Shown: positions 6,623 to 12,671 of the stretch, one piece after another
Position numbering within the stretch: position 1 is the stretch's first letter
Layout of the letters: every line of letters begins with the position of its first letter
Assembly: GCA_022573605.1 (NCBI GenBank)
Contig: JACZTQ010000060.1
Span: forward strand, 1 to 12,827
From: Pseudomonadota bacterium
GTDB taxonomy: Bacteria > Pseudomonadota > Alphaproteobacteria > Rhodobacterales > Rhodobacteraceae
DNA: 12,827 bases
Direction of reading: 5' to 3'
Made by a program: the position numbers and the translations under genes
The notes under the pieces: model-generated
Told to the model about the DNA's origin: nothing
Database searches by the model: none
What the model saw: only the letters and a program-made list of their open reading frames with translations

Positions 6623-7414
6623 ATGGCAGAACTTGATGAAAATGAGAGCTTAGTAGAGCAACTCTTCCGAGAGGATTTCGGATTTCAGATTGAGAAGATT
6701 CCGGAGGGAGGGGCGAGAAGCGCCGACTTTTCTGCTTTTGATGGAGAAAATTACTATTTGATCGAACTGAAAACCAAGTATCGCAGCGCCGATGAGATGT
6801 CTGAGCGCGAGTCTCAGTTGGACGAGAAAGGCCTTGCGGAGTTCTCCCGCTCGATCGAGCGAAGATCGAATATAACAAAAAATATTTCTGACGCGCTGAG
6901 ACAAATTGAAAGCTCTGATCCTGACACAGAGATACTCAGAATTGTATTCTTTCTCCTAAGGGATTTTGACGCTAATGAGAGATGGAAGAACATCTTGGCA
7001 AACTTGTACGGTATAGAGACTGTTGTTGATTGGTCAGATGATAACGCAGGCAAAGAATGCTATTACTTTCATGATAGTGATTACTACAGATATCGAGATC
7101 GACTTGACGCCGCGATAATCTTGATCGCGACATCGGACAAAGCCGTACTTTGTCTCAATGATCACTCTCAAAACATTGATGCGCTTCGAGAGTCACCTTT
7201 GGTTGAGAAGTTTGGTGCCGGTGTCATTGATCCGACAAAAGACGAGGCTTTGGGTGAGATTTGGATAGTTAGCGGAGGGATTGAACGATCAAATGAACAA
7301 GCTGTCATCGCGTATCTTCGCGAGAAATATTCTCTGAGCGAACGTACGATGGCAATGAATATGGGTTATGCCTCTGCTACTGTTGTCGTTCCGATCAAGC
7401 GCGACACTCGATGA
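6623..7414 (+). CDS. low-GC PD-(D/E)xK-like protein of unknown function inside the operon
   Basis: A 263-residue protein not assigned to any named family. Residues 33-52 (SADF..YYLIELKTK) have the layout of a PD-(D/E)xK nuclease core: D35, then E48-x-K50 at the end of a hydrophobic strand. The rest is acidic and mixed, with a Tyr-rich stretch (YYFHDSDYYRYRDR, 147-160), a hydrophobic strand (AAIILIA, 163-169), and no membrane segment or signal. Base composition is near 45% G+C by counting sample lines, with many A/T-ending codons, against about 65-70% in neighbours, which indicates recent acquisition. The ATG at 6623 is two bases after the acyl-CoA dehydrogenase stop and uses its GGTGAGG end as ribosome site. 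The TGA overlaps the next gene's ATG (ATGA, 7411-7414). It has no evident role in carnitine metabolism; a nuclease or DNA-interacting cargo gene is the best guess. Confidence 0.8.
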   Translation: MAELDENESLVEQLFREDFGFQIEKIPEGGARSADFSAFDGENYYLIELKTKYRSADEMSERESQLDEKGLAEFSRSIERRSNITKNISDALRQIESSDPDTEILRIVFFLLRDFDANERWKNILANLYGIETVVDWSDDNAGKECYYFHDSDYYRYRDRLDAAIILIATSDKAVLCLNDHSQNIDALRESPLVEKFGAGVIDPTKDEALGEIWIVSGGIERSNEQAVIAYLREKYSLSERTMAMNMGYASATVVVPIKRDTR

Positions 7415-9462
7415 CCCGCAACCTCTCCCGCCTGTTCCGCCCCCGCTCCATCGCCGTCTTCGGCGGCGGCTTCTGGGGGCCGAACGTGGTCGAGCAGTGC
7501 CTGAAGATGGGCTTTGACGGGCAGGTCTGGCCGGTGCACCCGACCCGCGCGGAGATCCACGGCCTGCCCTGCTTTCGCACCGTCGAGGACCTGCCCGAAG
7601 CGCCCGACGCCAGCTTCATCGGCGTCAACCGCAACCTCACCGTCGAGATCGTCGGGCGGCTGGCGCGGCGCGGCGCCGGGGGGGCGGTCTGCCTCGCCTC
7701 CGGCTTCAAGGAATCCGAGGGCGAGATCGACGGCGGCGCGGGCCTTCAGGCGCGGCTGCTGGAAGCGGCGGGCGCCATGCCCATCCTCGGGCCCAACTGT
7801 TTCGGGCTGATCAACTATCTCGACGGCGCGCTGCTCTGGCCCGACCAGCATGGCGGCAAAAGGGTGGAACGCGGCGTCGCCATCCTGACCCAGTCCTCGA
7901 ACCTGCTGATCAACCTGACCATGCAGCAGCGCGGCCTGCCGCTGGCCTATTGCGTCGCCGCCGGCAACCAGGCCCAGACCGGGCTGGCCGAGATGGCGAT
8001 GGCGGTGATCGACGACCCCCGCGTCACCGCGATCGGGCTGCATATCGAGGGCGTCGGCGAGGTGCGCGCCTTCGAGGCGCTTAGCGCCAAGGCGCGCGCG
8101 ATGCGAAAGCCCGTGGTGGTGCTGAAAGTCGGCCGCTCAACCCAGGCCCGCGCCGGGACGGTCAGCCATACCGCCTCGCTGACCGGGGGCGAGGCCGCCT
8201 CGCGGGCCTTCCTGACCCGCCTCAACATGCCCATGCTGCGCTCGATCCCGGAGTTCCTGGAGACCCTGAAGCTGTTGCACGTGCTCGGGCCGCTGCCGGG
8301 GCGCGACCTGTGCTCGATGTCGTGCTCCGGCGGCGAGGCCAGCCTGATCGCCGATGCGGCGGTGGGGCGCGACGTGACCTTCCGGCCGCTTGACGCGGAG
8401 CAACGCGTCCGGGTCAAGGCCACGCTCGGCGAGATGGTGGCGGTGGCCAATCCGCTCGACTACCACACCTTTATCTGGGACGACGAGGCGGCGATGACCG
8501 CGACCTTTACCGCCATGCTGGGCTGCGGCTTCGATCTCTCGATCATGATCCTCGATTTTCCCCGCCTCGACCGCTGCTCGGACGCAAGCTGGAACAAGGC
8601 GGTGCGCGCCATCGCCGCCGCCGCGCGAGCCACCGGCGGGCGGGTCGCGGTGGCCGCGACGATGCCGGAGAACATGCCGGAGGCCCGCTCGGAGGAGCTG
8701 ATCGCGCTGGGCCTGGCCCCGATGCTCGGCCTCGACGAGGCCCTGGCCGCGGCCGAGGCCGCCGCCGCCATCACCGAGGGCTGGGCGGGGCCGGAGCCGG
8801 TGCCGGTGCTGCTGGGCGTGGGCGCGCAAGGTCCGGCGCGCACCCTCGACGAGGCCGCCGCCAAGGCGGCGCTGGCCCGTCACGGGTTGGCGGTGCCCGA
8901 TGGCGCCATCGCCACCACGCCGGAGGAGGCCGCCGCCATCGCCGGCGAGATCGGTTTCCCGGTCGTGCTCAAGGGCCGCGGCATCGTCCACAAGACCGAG
9001 GCCGGCGCGGTGCGCCTCGGGCTGCGCTCGCCGCAAGCGGTCGCCACCGCCGCCCGGGGCATGGACTACGCGGAGAGCTGGCTGGTCGAGCGCATGGTCG
9101 AGGGCGCGGTGGCCGAGCTGATCCTCGGCGTGGTGCGCGACCCGGCCTATGGCTATACCCTGACCATCGGCGCGGGGGGCATCCTGACCGAGTTGCTGGC
9201 CGATACCGCGACGCTGATGATCCCCGCCAGCGAGGACGAAATCCGCGCCGCCCTGGCCGGGTTGAAGACCGCCGCCCTGCTGACCGGCTATCGCGGCCGG
9301 GCGCACGGCGATATCGAGGCGGTTGTCGCCGCCTGCATGGCGTTGCAGGCTTACGTGGCCGGGGTCGATGACCGGCTGGAAGAGATCGACATCAACCCGC
9401 TGATGGTGACGCCTCACGGGGCGGTCGCGGCGGACGCGCTGATCAGACTGAGGGAGGGATAA
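7411..9462 (+). CDS. NDP-forming acyl-CoA synthetase; candidate gamma-butyrobetaine/carnitine-CoA ligase
   Basis: A 683-residue single-chain acyl-CoA synthetase of the ADP-forming (succinyl-CoA-synthetase-like) superfamily. Order: N-terminal CoA-binding Rossmann domain (about 5-130, RPRSIAVFGGG and ILGPNCFG), succinyl-CoA-ligase-like domains (about 150-460) with SHTASLTGG (H253 matches the phospho-histidine position of SucD, GHAGAI), and a C-terminal ATP-grasp (about 475-683) with FPVVLKG (K521), HKTEAGAV (527-534) and EEIDINPLMV (657-666). All functional landmarks are present. It would form an acyl-CoA from acid, CoA and ATP with release of ADP, or run in reverse. In this operon the likely acid is gamma-butyrobetaine, crotonobetaine or carnitine, the job done by CaiC/CaiB in E. 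coli. The start overlaps the previous gene by ATGA. The following gene begins one base after its TAA, showing tight co-translation. Confidence 0.88.
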   Translation: MTRNLSRLFRPRSIAVFGGGFWGPNVVEQCLKMGFDGQVWPVHPTRAEIHGLPCFRTVEDLPEAPDASFIGVNRNLTVEIVGRLARRGAGGAVCLASGFKESEGEIDGGAGLQARLLEAAGAMPILGPNCFGLINYLDGALLWPDQHGGKRVERGVAILTQSSNLLINLTMQQRGLPLAYCVAAGNQAQTGLAEMAMAVIDDPRVTAIGLHIEGVGEVRAFEALSAKARAMRKPVVVLKVGRSTQARAGTVSHTASLTGGEAASRAFLTRLNMPMLRSIPEFLETLKLLHVLGPLPGRDLCSMSCSGGEASLIADAAVGRDVTFRPLDAEQRVRVKATLGEMVAVANPLDYHTFIWDDEAAMTATFTAMLGCGFDLSIMILDFPRLDRCSDASWNKAVRAIAAAARATGGRVAVAATMPENMPEARSEELIALGLAPMLGLDEALAAAEAAAAITEGWAGPEPVPVLLGVGAQGPARTLDEAAAKAALARHGLAVPDGAIATTPEEAAAIAGEIGFPVVLKGRGIVHKTEAGAVRLGLRSPQAVATAARGMDYAESWLVERMVEGAVAELILGVVRDPAYGYTLTIGAGGILTELLADTATLMIPASEDEIRAALAGLKTAALLTGYRGRAHGDIEAVVAACMALQAYVAGVDDRLEEIDINPLMVTPHGAVAADALIRLREG

Positions 9463-9463
9463 G

Positions 9464-10249
9464 ATGAGCGACAACCCGATCAAGACCCGCCGCGAGGGCG
9501 GCATCCTCGAGGTCACCCTCGACCGGCCCAAGGCCAATGCCATCGATCTCGCCACCAGCCGGATCATGGGCGAGACCTTCCGCGATTTCCGCGACGACCC
9601 GGAACTGCGGGTCGCCATCCTGCGCGCCGCCGGGGACAAGTTCTTCTGCCCCGGCTGGGACCTGAAGGCGGCGGCGGGCGGGGATGCGGTCGATGGCGAC
9701 TACGGGGTCGGCGGTTTCGGCGGCATCCAGGAGCTGCCGCACCTCAACAAGCCGATCATCGCCGCCGTCAACGGCATCTGCTGCGGCGGCGGGCTGGAAC
9801 TGGCGATCTCCTGCGACCTGATCCTGGCCGCCGAGACCGCGACCTTCGCCCTGCCCGAGATCCGCTCGGGCACCATCGCCGACGCCGCCGCGCTGAAGCT
9901 GCCGAAACGCATACCCTACCACGTCGCCATGGACCTGCTGCTGACCGGGCGCTGGTTCGACGCCGAGGAGGCGCTGCGCTGGGGGCTGATCCGGGAAATC
10001 TGCAAGCCCGACGAGTTGCTGGCGAAGGCCTGGGAGCTGGCCCGGCTGCTGGAGGCCGGCCCGCCGCTGGTCTTCGCGGCGATCAAGGAGGTGGTCCGCG
10101 CGGCCGAGGACATGACGTTCCAGGATGCCCTGAACCGCATGAACAAGCGCCAGTTCAGGACCATCGACGTGCTCTATTCCTCCGACGACCAGCTCGAGGG
10201 CGCCCGCGCCTTCACCGAGAAGCGCGACCCGGTGTGGAAGGGGCGGTAG
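9464..10249 (+). CDS. caiD: carnitinyl-CoA dehydratase / crotonobetainyl-CoA hydratase (CaiD)
   Basis: A 261-residue crotonase-fold enzyme, the same length as E. coli CaiD as I recall it. It shares that protein's distinctive stretches: TLDRPKANAID (18-28), GWDLKAAA (64-71), GGG.EL (108-113), FALPE (128-132), EEALRWG (168-174) and the C-terminus EKRDPVWKGR. The two acidic residues expected in the CaiD active site are present, E112 and E132. It interconverts L-carnitinyl-CoA and crotonobetainyl-CoA in the cytoplasm. AGGGAGGG (9451-9458) precedes the ATG, and the gene starts one base after the synthetase stop. Its own stop, TAG at 10247-10249, is shared with the IS630 insertion: the TA is the insertion target and the G is the first base of the IS, so the protein end is unchanged. 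Confidence 0.92.
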   Translation: MSDNPIKTRREGGILEVTLDRPKANAIDLATSRIMGETFRDFRDDPELRVAILRAAGDKFFCPGWDLKAAAGGDAVDGDYGVGGFGGIQELPHLNKPIIAAVNGICCGGGLELAISCDLILAAETATFALPEIRSGTIADAAALKLPKRIPYHVAMDLLLTGRWFDAEEALRWGLIREICKPDELLAKAWELARLLEAGPPLVFAAIKEVVRAAEDMTFQDALNRMNKRQFRTIDVLYSSDDQLEGARAFTEKRDPVWKGR

Positions 10250-10261
10250 GGCAGTTTCCAC

Positions 10262-10903
10262 TCAGGTTCGGTCATATCCAGCATGTGTGAGGTAGTTTGA
10301 GCACTCTTGTGGGGCGAAGGTTTCCAGCAGTTGTCCGATCCTATCGCACAGCGCGTCTTCGGTTCGTTCGGCGGCTTTTCTGAGCAGGGCCTTGAGCTTT
10401 GCAAAGGCCATCTCGATCGGGTTGAGATCGGGGGAATAGGGCGGCAGGTAGAGCAGCCTCGCGCCTCTGGCTTCGATGAGATCCCGCACCCCCTTGACCT
10501 TGTGTGTCGAGAGATTGTCCATGACGACGATGTCGCCGGCGGACAGGCAGGGCGCGAGCTGGGTGGCGATGTAGGTCAGGAAAGCGTCGCCGTTCATCGG
10601 GCCATCGAGCAGCCACGGCGCGACGATCCTGTCATGGCGCAGACAGGCGATAAAGGTGTTGGTCGACCAGTGGCCATGCGGGATGCTCGCGACCAGCCGC
10701 TGGCCCCTCGGGGCGCGGCCCCGCAGGCGCGCCATCTTGGTGTTCACGCCGCTCTCGTCCAGGAACACCAGCCTTGAGGGGTCGAGTTTGTGCTGATCCG
10801 CCCACCATGCCGCGCGCGCCTCGGCTACATCCTCGCGCGCCTGCTCCTCGGCGTGTCCGGTCTTTTTTTCACCGTCATGGCGTGCCGGTCCAGCAGGCGC
10901 CAC
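10262..10903 (-). CDS. IS630-family transposase, orfB (DDE catalytic part)
   Basis: The open frame runs from an upstream ATG at 10903 to the stop at 10262, but the homologous part begins only at KKTGHAEEQ, just after the A7 run. It contains the complete DDE triad: D49 in FLDESG, D129 in VVMDN and E164 in YSPDLNPIEM, with 34 residues between the second D and the E (DD34E, typical of IS630). The C-terminal ..APQECSNYLTHAGY is also the normal IS630 ending. It probably has no independent start and is expressed as the -1 frameshift fusion with orfA. No internal stop or missing residue is seen, so the element may be active. Confidence 0.88.
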   Translation of the reverse strand: MAPAGPARHDGEKKTGHAEEQAREDVAEARAAWWADQHKLDPSRLVFLDESGVNTKMARLRGRAPRGQRLVASIPHGHWSTNTFIACLRHDRIVAPWLLDGPMNGDAFLTYIATQLAPCLSAGDIVVMDNLSTHKVKGVRDLIEARGARLLYLPPYSPDLNPIEMAFAKLKALLRKAAERTEDALCDRIGQLLETFAPQECSNYLTHAGYDRT

Positions 10904-11208
10904 AGCGTGCCCATCGCCGACGGGGCCCGCTTCGCGCGCAGCCGCGCCTGCATCTCCACCAGGGTGATGTCGGGGGTCTCATCGATCCAGCCGAGGATCG
11001 TCTCCGCCCAGGCCTCCATCCGGTGCGAGTGCCGGTCCCCGCCCATGGGCCGCGCCGCGATCCGGCCGGTCTCGCGCCAGCACGCCACCCAGTCAATCGC
11101 GGTCGAGCGGCCAACCCCGAAACGACGCGCCGACGCGCTCGCCGTCGATCCCTGTTCAACCGCGGAAATCACCCGTCGCCTCAGATCATTCGATAGTGCT
11201 CTTCCCAT
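10825..11208 (-). CDS. IS630-family transposase, orfA (DNA-binding N-terminal part)
   Basis: 127 residues from the ATG at 11208. The N-terminus (LSNDLRRRVISAVEQGSTASASARRFGVGRSTAIDWV) is a helix-turn-helix of the type that starts IS630 transposases, followed by a second winged-helix-like region (DITLVEMQARLR.., GTLWRLLDRHAMTVKK) typical of the family. A run of seven A (minus strand, 10869-10863) lies at ..TVKKR. The homologous continuation into the catalytic domain is in the -1 frame (KKTGHAEEQAREDVAEARAAW), so the full transposase (11208 down to 10262) is probably made by -1 slippage on this run. Without slippage the product ends at 10825, lacking catalytic residues, and could act as a repressor. 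Confidence 0.85.
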   Translation of the reverse strand: MGRALSNDLRRRVISAVEQGSTASASARRFGVGRSTAIDWVACWRETGRIAARPMGGDRHSHRMEAWAETILGWIDETPDITLVEMQARLRAKRAPSAMGTLWRLLDRHAMTVKKRPDTPRSRRARM

Positions 11209-11298
11209 TCATACCGACCTCCTAACGGTGATCAGTGTGAATCAGAAATCGAACTCCTTGTGAATCCCCTATCGACTCTGCTTGAGTGGAACTTGCTC

Positions 11299-11432
11299 TA
11301 GTGGTTTGAATCCAACATTTCGATCCCGAAATGTCGGGCCACCCCACTAGGTTATCCTCTTGATGTGGTTTGATTTTCCGAAGCAAAACAACCCGCCTAC
11401 CGGCGGACTGTTTTGTTTCGCTCAAACCACTA
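11299..11432. mobile_element. MITE-like element built of two nested palindromes
   Basis: The outer ends are perfect inverted repeats: TAGTGGTTTGA (11299-11309) and TCAAACCACTA (11422-11432), with TA at both extremes. Inside are two palindromic units. Unit 1 (11299-11349) has TAGTGG/CCACTA ends and the inner stem ACATTTCG-ATCC-CGAAATGT (11315-11334). Unit 2 (11365-11430) has GTGGTTTGA/TCAAACCAC, then CGAAGCAAAACA (11379-11390) pairing at 11 of 12 positions with TGTTTTGTTTCG (11409-11420), and CCGCC-TACC-GGCGG in the centre. It encodes nothing. It is either a non-autonomous TA-inserting element or a composite of REP-like hairpins. Before the IS630 arrived it lay directly after the caiD-like stop codon and may have served as a terminator. 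Confidence 0.6.
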
Positions 11433-11901
11433 GGTTCGATCACCCGCCACCCGCCACCTTCCCGGATGCCTTGCCGCATGGAATGGCGTGCTGCCGATCC
11501 GGGACCCGAAGGTGGCGCTCTCGCGGCGCGAGATCCCGGAACGGCAACGGCGGCGCTGGAGGGCGCCGCCGGCCGGTGAAACATTGGGTAGGCAGGTGGC
11601 GCCACCCTCTTGGGGGTTCTTCGGGTTGTACCTCTATGACCGGAGGTTTACCTAAGATGTCGGAACGCAAGCTAAGCTTTACTTGTCAGGCAGCGCCACC
11701 TTTTTCCCACCCATTCCATCAGGCTGGACGCCTTATGGCATACAACCTGAGAATCGCATACCCGTATTCGGATATCCCTGCGGTTGAGCATCGGTCAATT
11801 CGGAAACTTTGTCAAGAATAAGGCGATCACGCCGCGCTTGCGCCACCATTCACGCTGATCGGCTGCCGGTGATCCGGGTGATCCGGGCCACCGGCGAGTG
11901 G
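11433..11901. other. gene-poor stretch, no convincing coding region
   Basis: No recognisable gene. Two short plus-strand frames exist (11488-11655, GTG start, 55 residues; 11657-11821, ATG start with GGAGG about 10 bases upstream, 54 residues, MSERKLSFTCQAAPPF..), separated by one base. Neither resembles a protein I know and base composition shifts along the stretch, so it may be a decayed region beside the mobile elements. Near the end, GTGATCCGG is duplicated in tandem (11869-11877, 11878-11886) within a GCCGGTG..CACCGGC inverted repeat (11865-11871, 11889-11895) just past the stop of the minus-strand gene at 11902, a possible but U-tract-less terminator. Confidence 0.5.
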
Positions 11902-12498
11902 TCAGAAATGATCCTTGAAGAACTTGCGCCAGTCATCGATCAGCGGATCGCGGCCCTCGCCGGCGAGCACCAGGGCGCCCTGCACCAGATAGCCCGCGCC
12001 GGCCTCGACCCCGGTACCGTGGGGCCGCTCCGCCGGTGCGAAGCGCAACCGGCCGAGGCGATAGCTGATCGCGCCGTCGCCCGGGAAATTCGCCGTCAGC
12101 ACCACATCGCGGCCGGTCAGGGATGCGTCGGAGGTGCGGGCGTCGAGCACCAGGGTGTCGCCGAACCGGAGCAGGGGGCCGAGCCGAATACCCTGCAACG
12201 CGGCGTCTCCGGCGGCGAGGCGGCGGTCGAACAGATATCCCAGCAACGGCAGGTCGGAGAGGTCGATCCGCTCTTCCGAGCGTGTGTTGCCGGAGGTCTC
12301 CGGCAGCGGGGCGGCCAGCGCGCCGGCCGGGGTCAGCAGCACCAGCCATTCGGGGTGATACACGTTGCCGGCGAGGTCGGTGAACCTCAGCGGATGCCCG
12401 ATCTGGGGCCGGTCTTGGAAGCGCGCCGGCCCCCCGCCATCGCGGGCGACGGCGGGCAGCGCAAGGAGACAGGCGAGGGCGATCAGGACCAGTCGCAT
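11902..12498 (-). CDS. small exported protein of unknown function
   Basis: 198 residues from the ATG at 12498 to TGA at 11904-11902. The N-terminus (MRLVLIALACLLALPAVARDGG) is a textbook signal peptide with probable cleavage after AVA, so the mature protein of about 180 residues should be periplasmic or secreted. This start is preferred over the ATG at 12531 because it puts the basic residue and hydrophobic core at the N-terminus; the ribosome site is poor (GGGGGG directly before). No membrane segment or cysteine pair is seen in the mature part. The stretch IDLSDLPLLGYLFDRR resembles the PLLGDIPLLGRLF motif of secretin C-terminal domains, and PEWLVLLTPAG a neighbouring secretin phrase, but the rest does not clearly follow that fold. 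I do not recognise the family. GC-rich codon use fits the host, so it looks native and unrelated to the operon. Confidence 0.72.
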   Translation of the reverse strand: MRLVLIALACLLALPAVARDGGGPARFQDRPQIGHPLRFTDLAGNVYHPEWLVLLTPAGALAAPLPETSGNTRSEERIDLSDLPLLGYLFDRRLAAGDAALQGIRLGPLLRFGDTLVLDARTSDASLTGRDVVLTANFPGDGAISYRLGRLRFAPAERPHGTGVEAGAGYLVQGALVLAGEGRDPLIDDWRKFFKDHF

Positions 12499-12642
12499 CC
12501 CCCCAACATGGGGATCGCGGCGCCGATGCAAAAGGGTGTTGCGGCAAATCGCGCTCCGGGATCTCCTGCAACGCGGTCGCCGGGCCGATGCCGGGAACAG
12601 CGCCCGGCGCTCTGGTTCGTTGAATGGCCGGTTTGAATCTCA

Positions 12643-12671
12643 TTTCGCGAACCTGGCCGAGGTTCGTGAAA
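12643..12671 (+). repeat. strong hairpin, 12-bp stem
   Basis: TTTCGCGAACCT (12643-12654), loop GGCCG, AGGTTCGTGAAA (12660-12671). On the plus strand all 12 positions can pair, one as G-U. It is followed by a second inverted repeat, ATGCAAC (12682-12688) and GTTGCAT (12728-12734), enclosing a small TTCGC-TG-GCGAA hairpin. The 12499-12827 stretch has no gene I can support. These palindromes could be extragenic repeats or ends of a decayed mobile element upstream of the exported-protein gene. Confidence 0.5.

Larger units (their letters stand above)
10249..11298 (-). mobile_element. IS630-family insertion sequence, apparently complete, 1050 bp
   Basis: The element is bounded by imperfect 16-bp terminal inverted repeats: GGGCAGTTTCCACTCA (10249-10264) and the reverse complement of TGAGTGGAACTTGCTC (11283-11298), agreeing at 13 of 16 positions. 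A TA dinucleotide flanks each end (10247-10248 and 11299-11300), the target duplication expected for IS630/Tc1-type elements. It carries orfA and orfB on the minus strand, opposite to the carnitine operon. Length, DD34E transposase, frameshifted ORFs and TA target all agree with IS630. Confidence 0.88.

Noticed and set aside
6623..7414. Low-GC gene as the restriction subunit of a restriction-modification system
   Set aside because: No methyltransferase or specificity gene lies beside it, so only a PD-(D/E)xK-like fold is suggested, not an R-M system.
11488..11821. Two adjacent small plus-strand frames (55 and 54 residues)
   Set aside because: No recognised family, no consistent codon pattern and location next to mobile DNA; kept only as a remark within the gene-poor stretch.
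11865..11895. Tandem GTGATCCGG inside an inverted repeat as a CRISPR or iteron start
   Set aside because: Only two 9-bp copies with no spacers and no related genes; at most a terminator-like structure.
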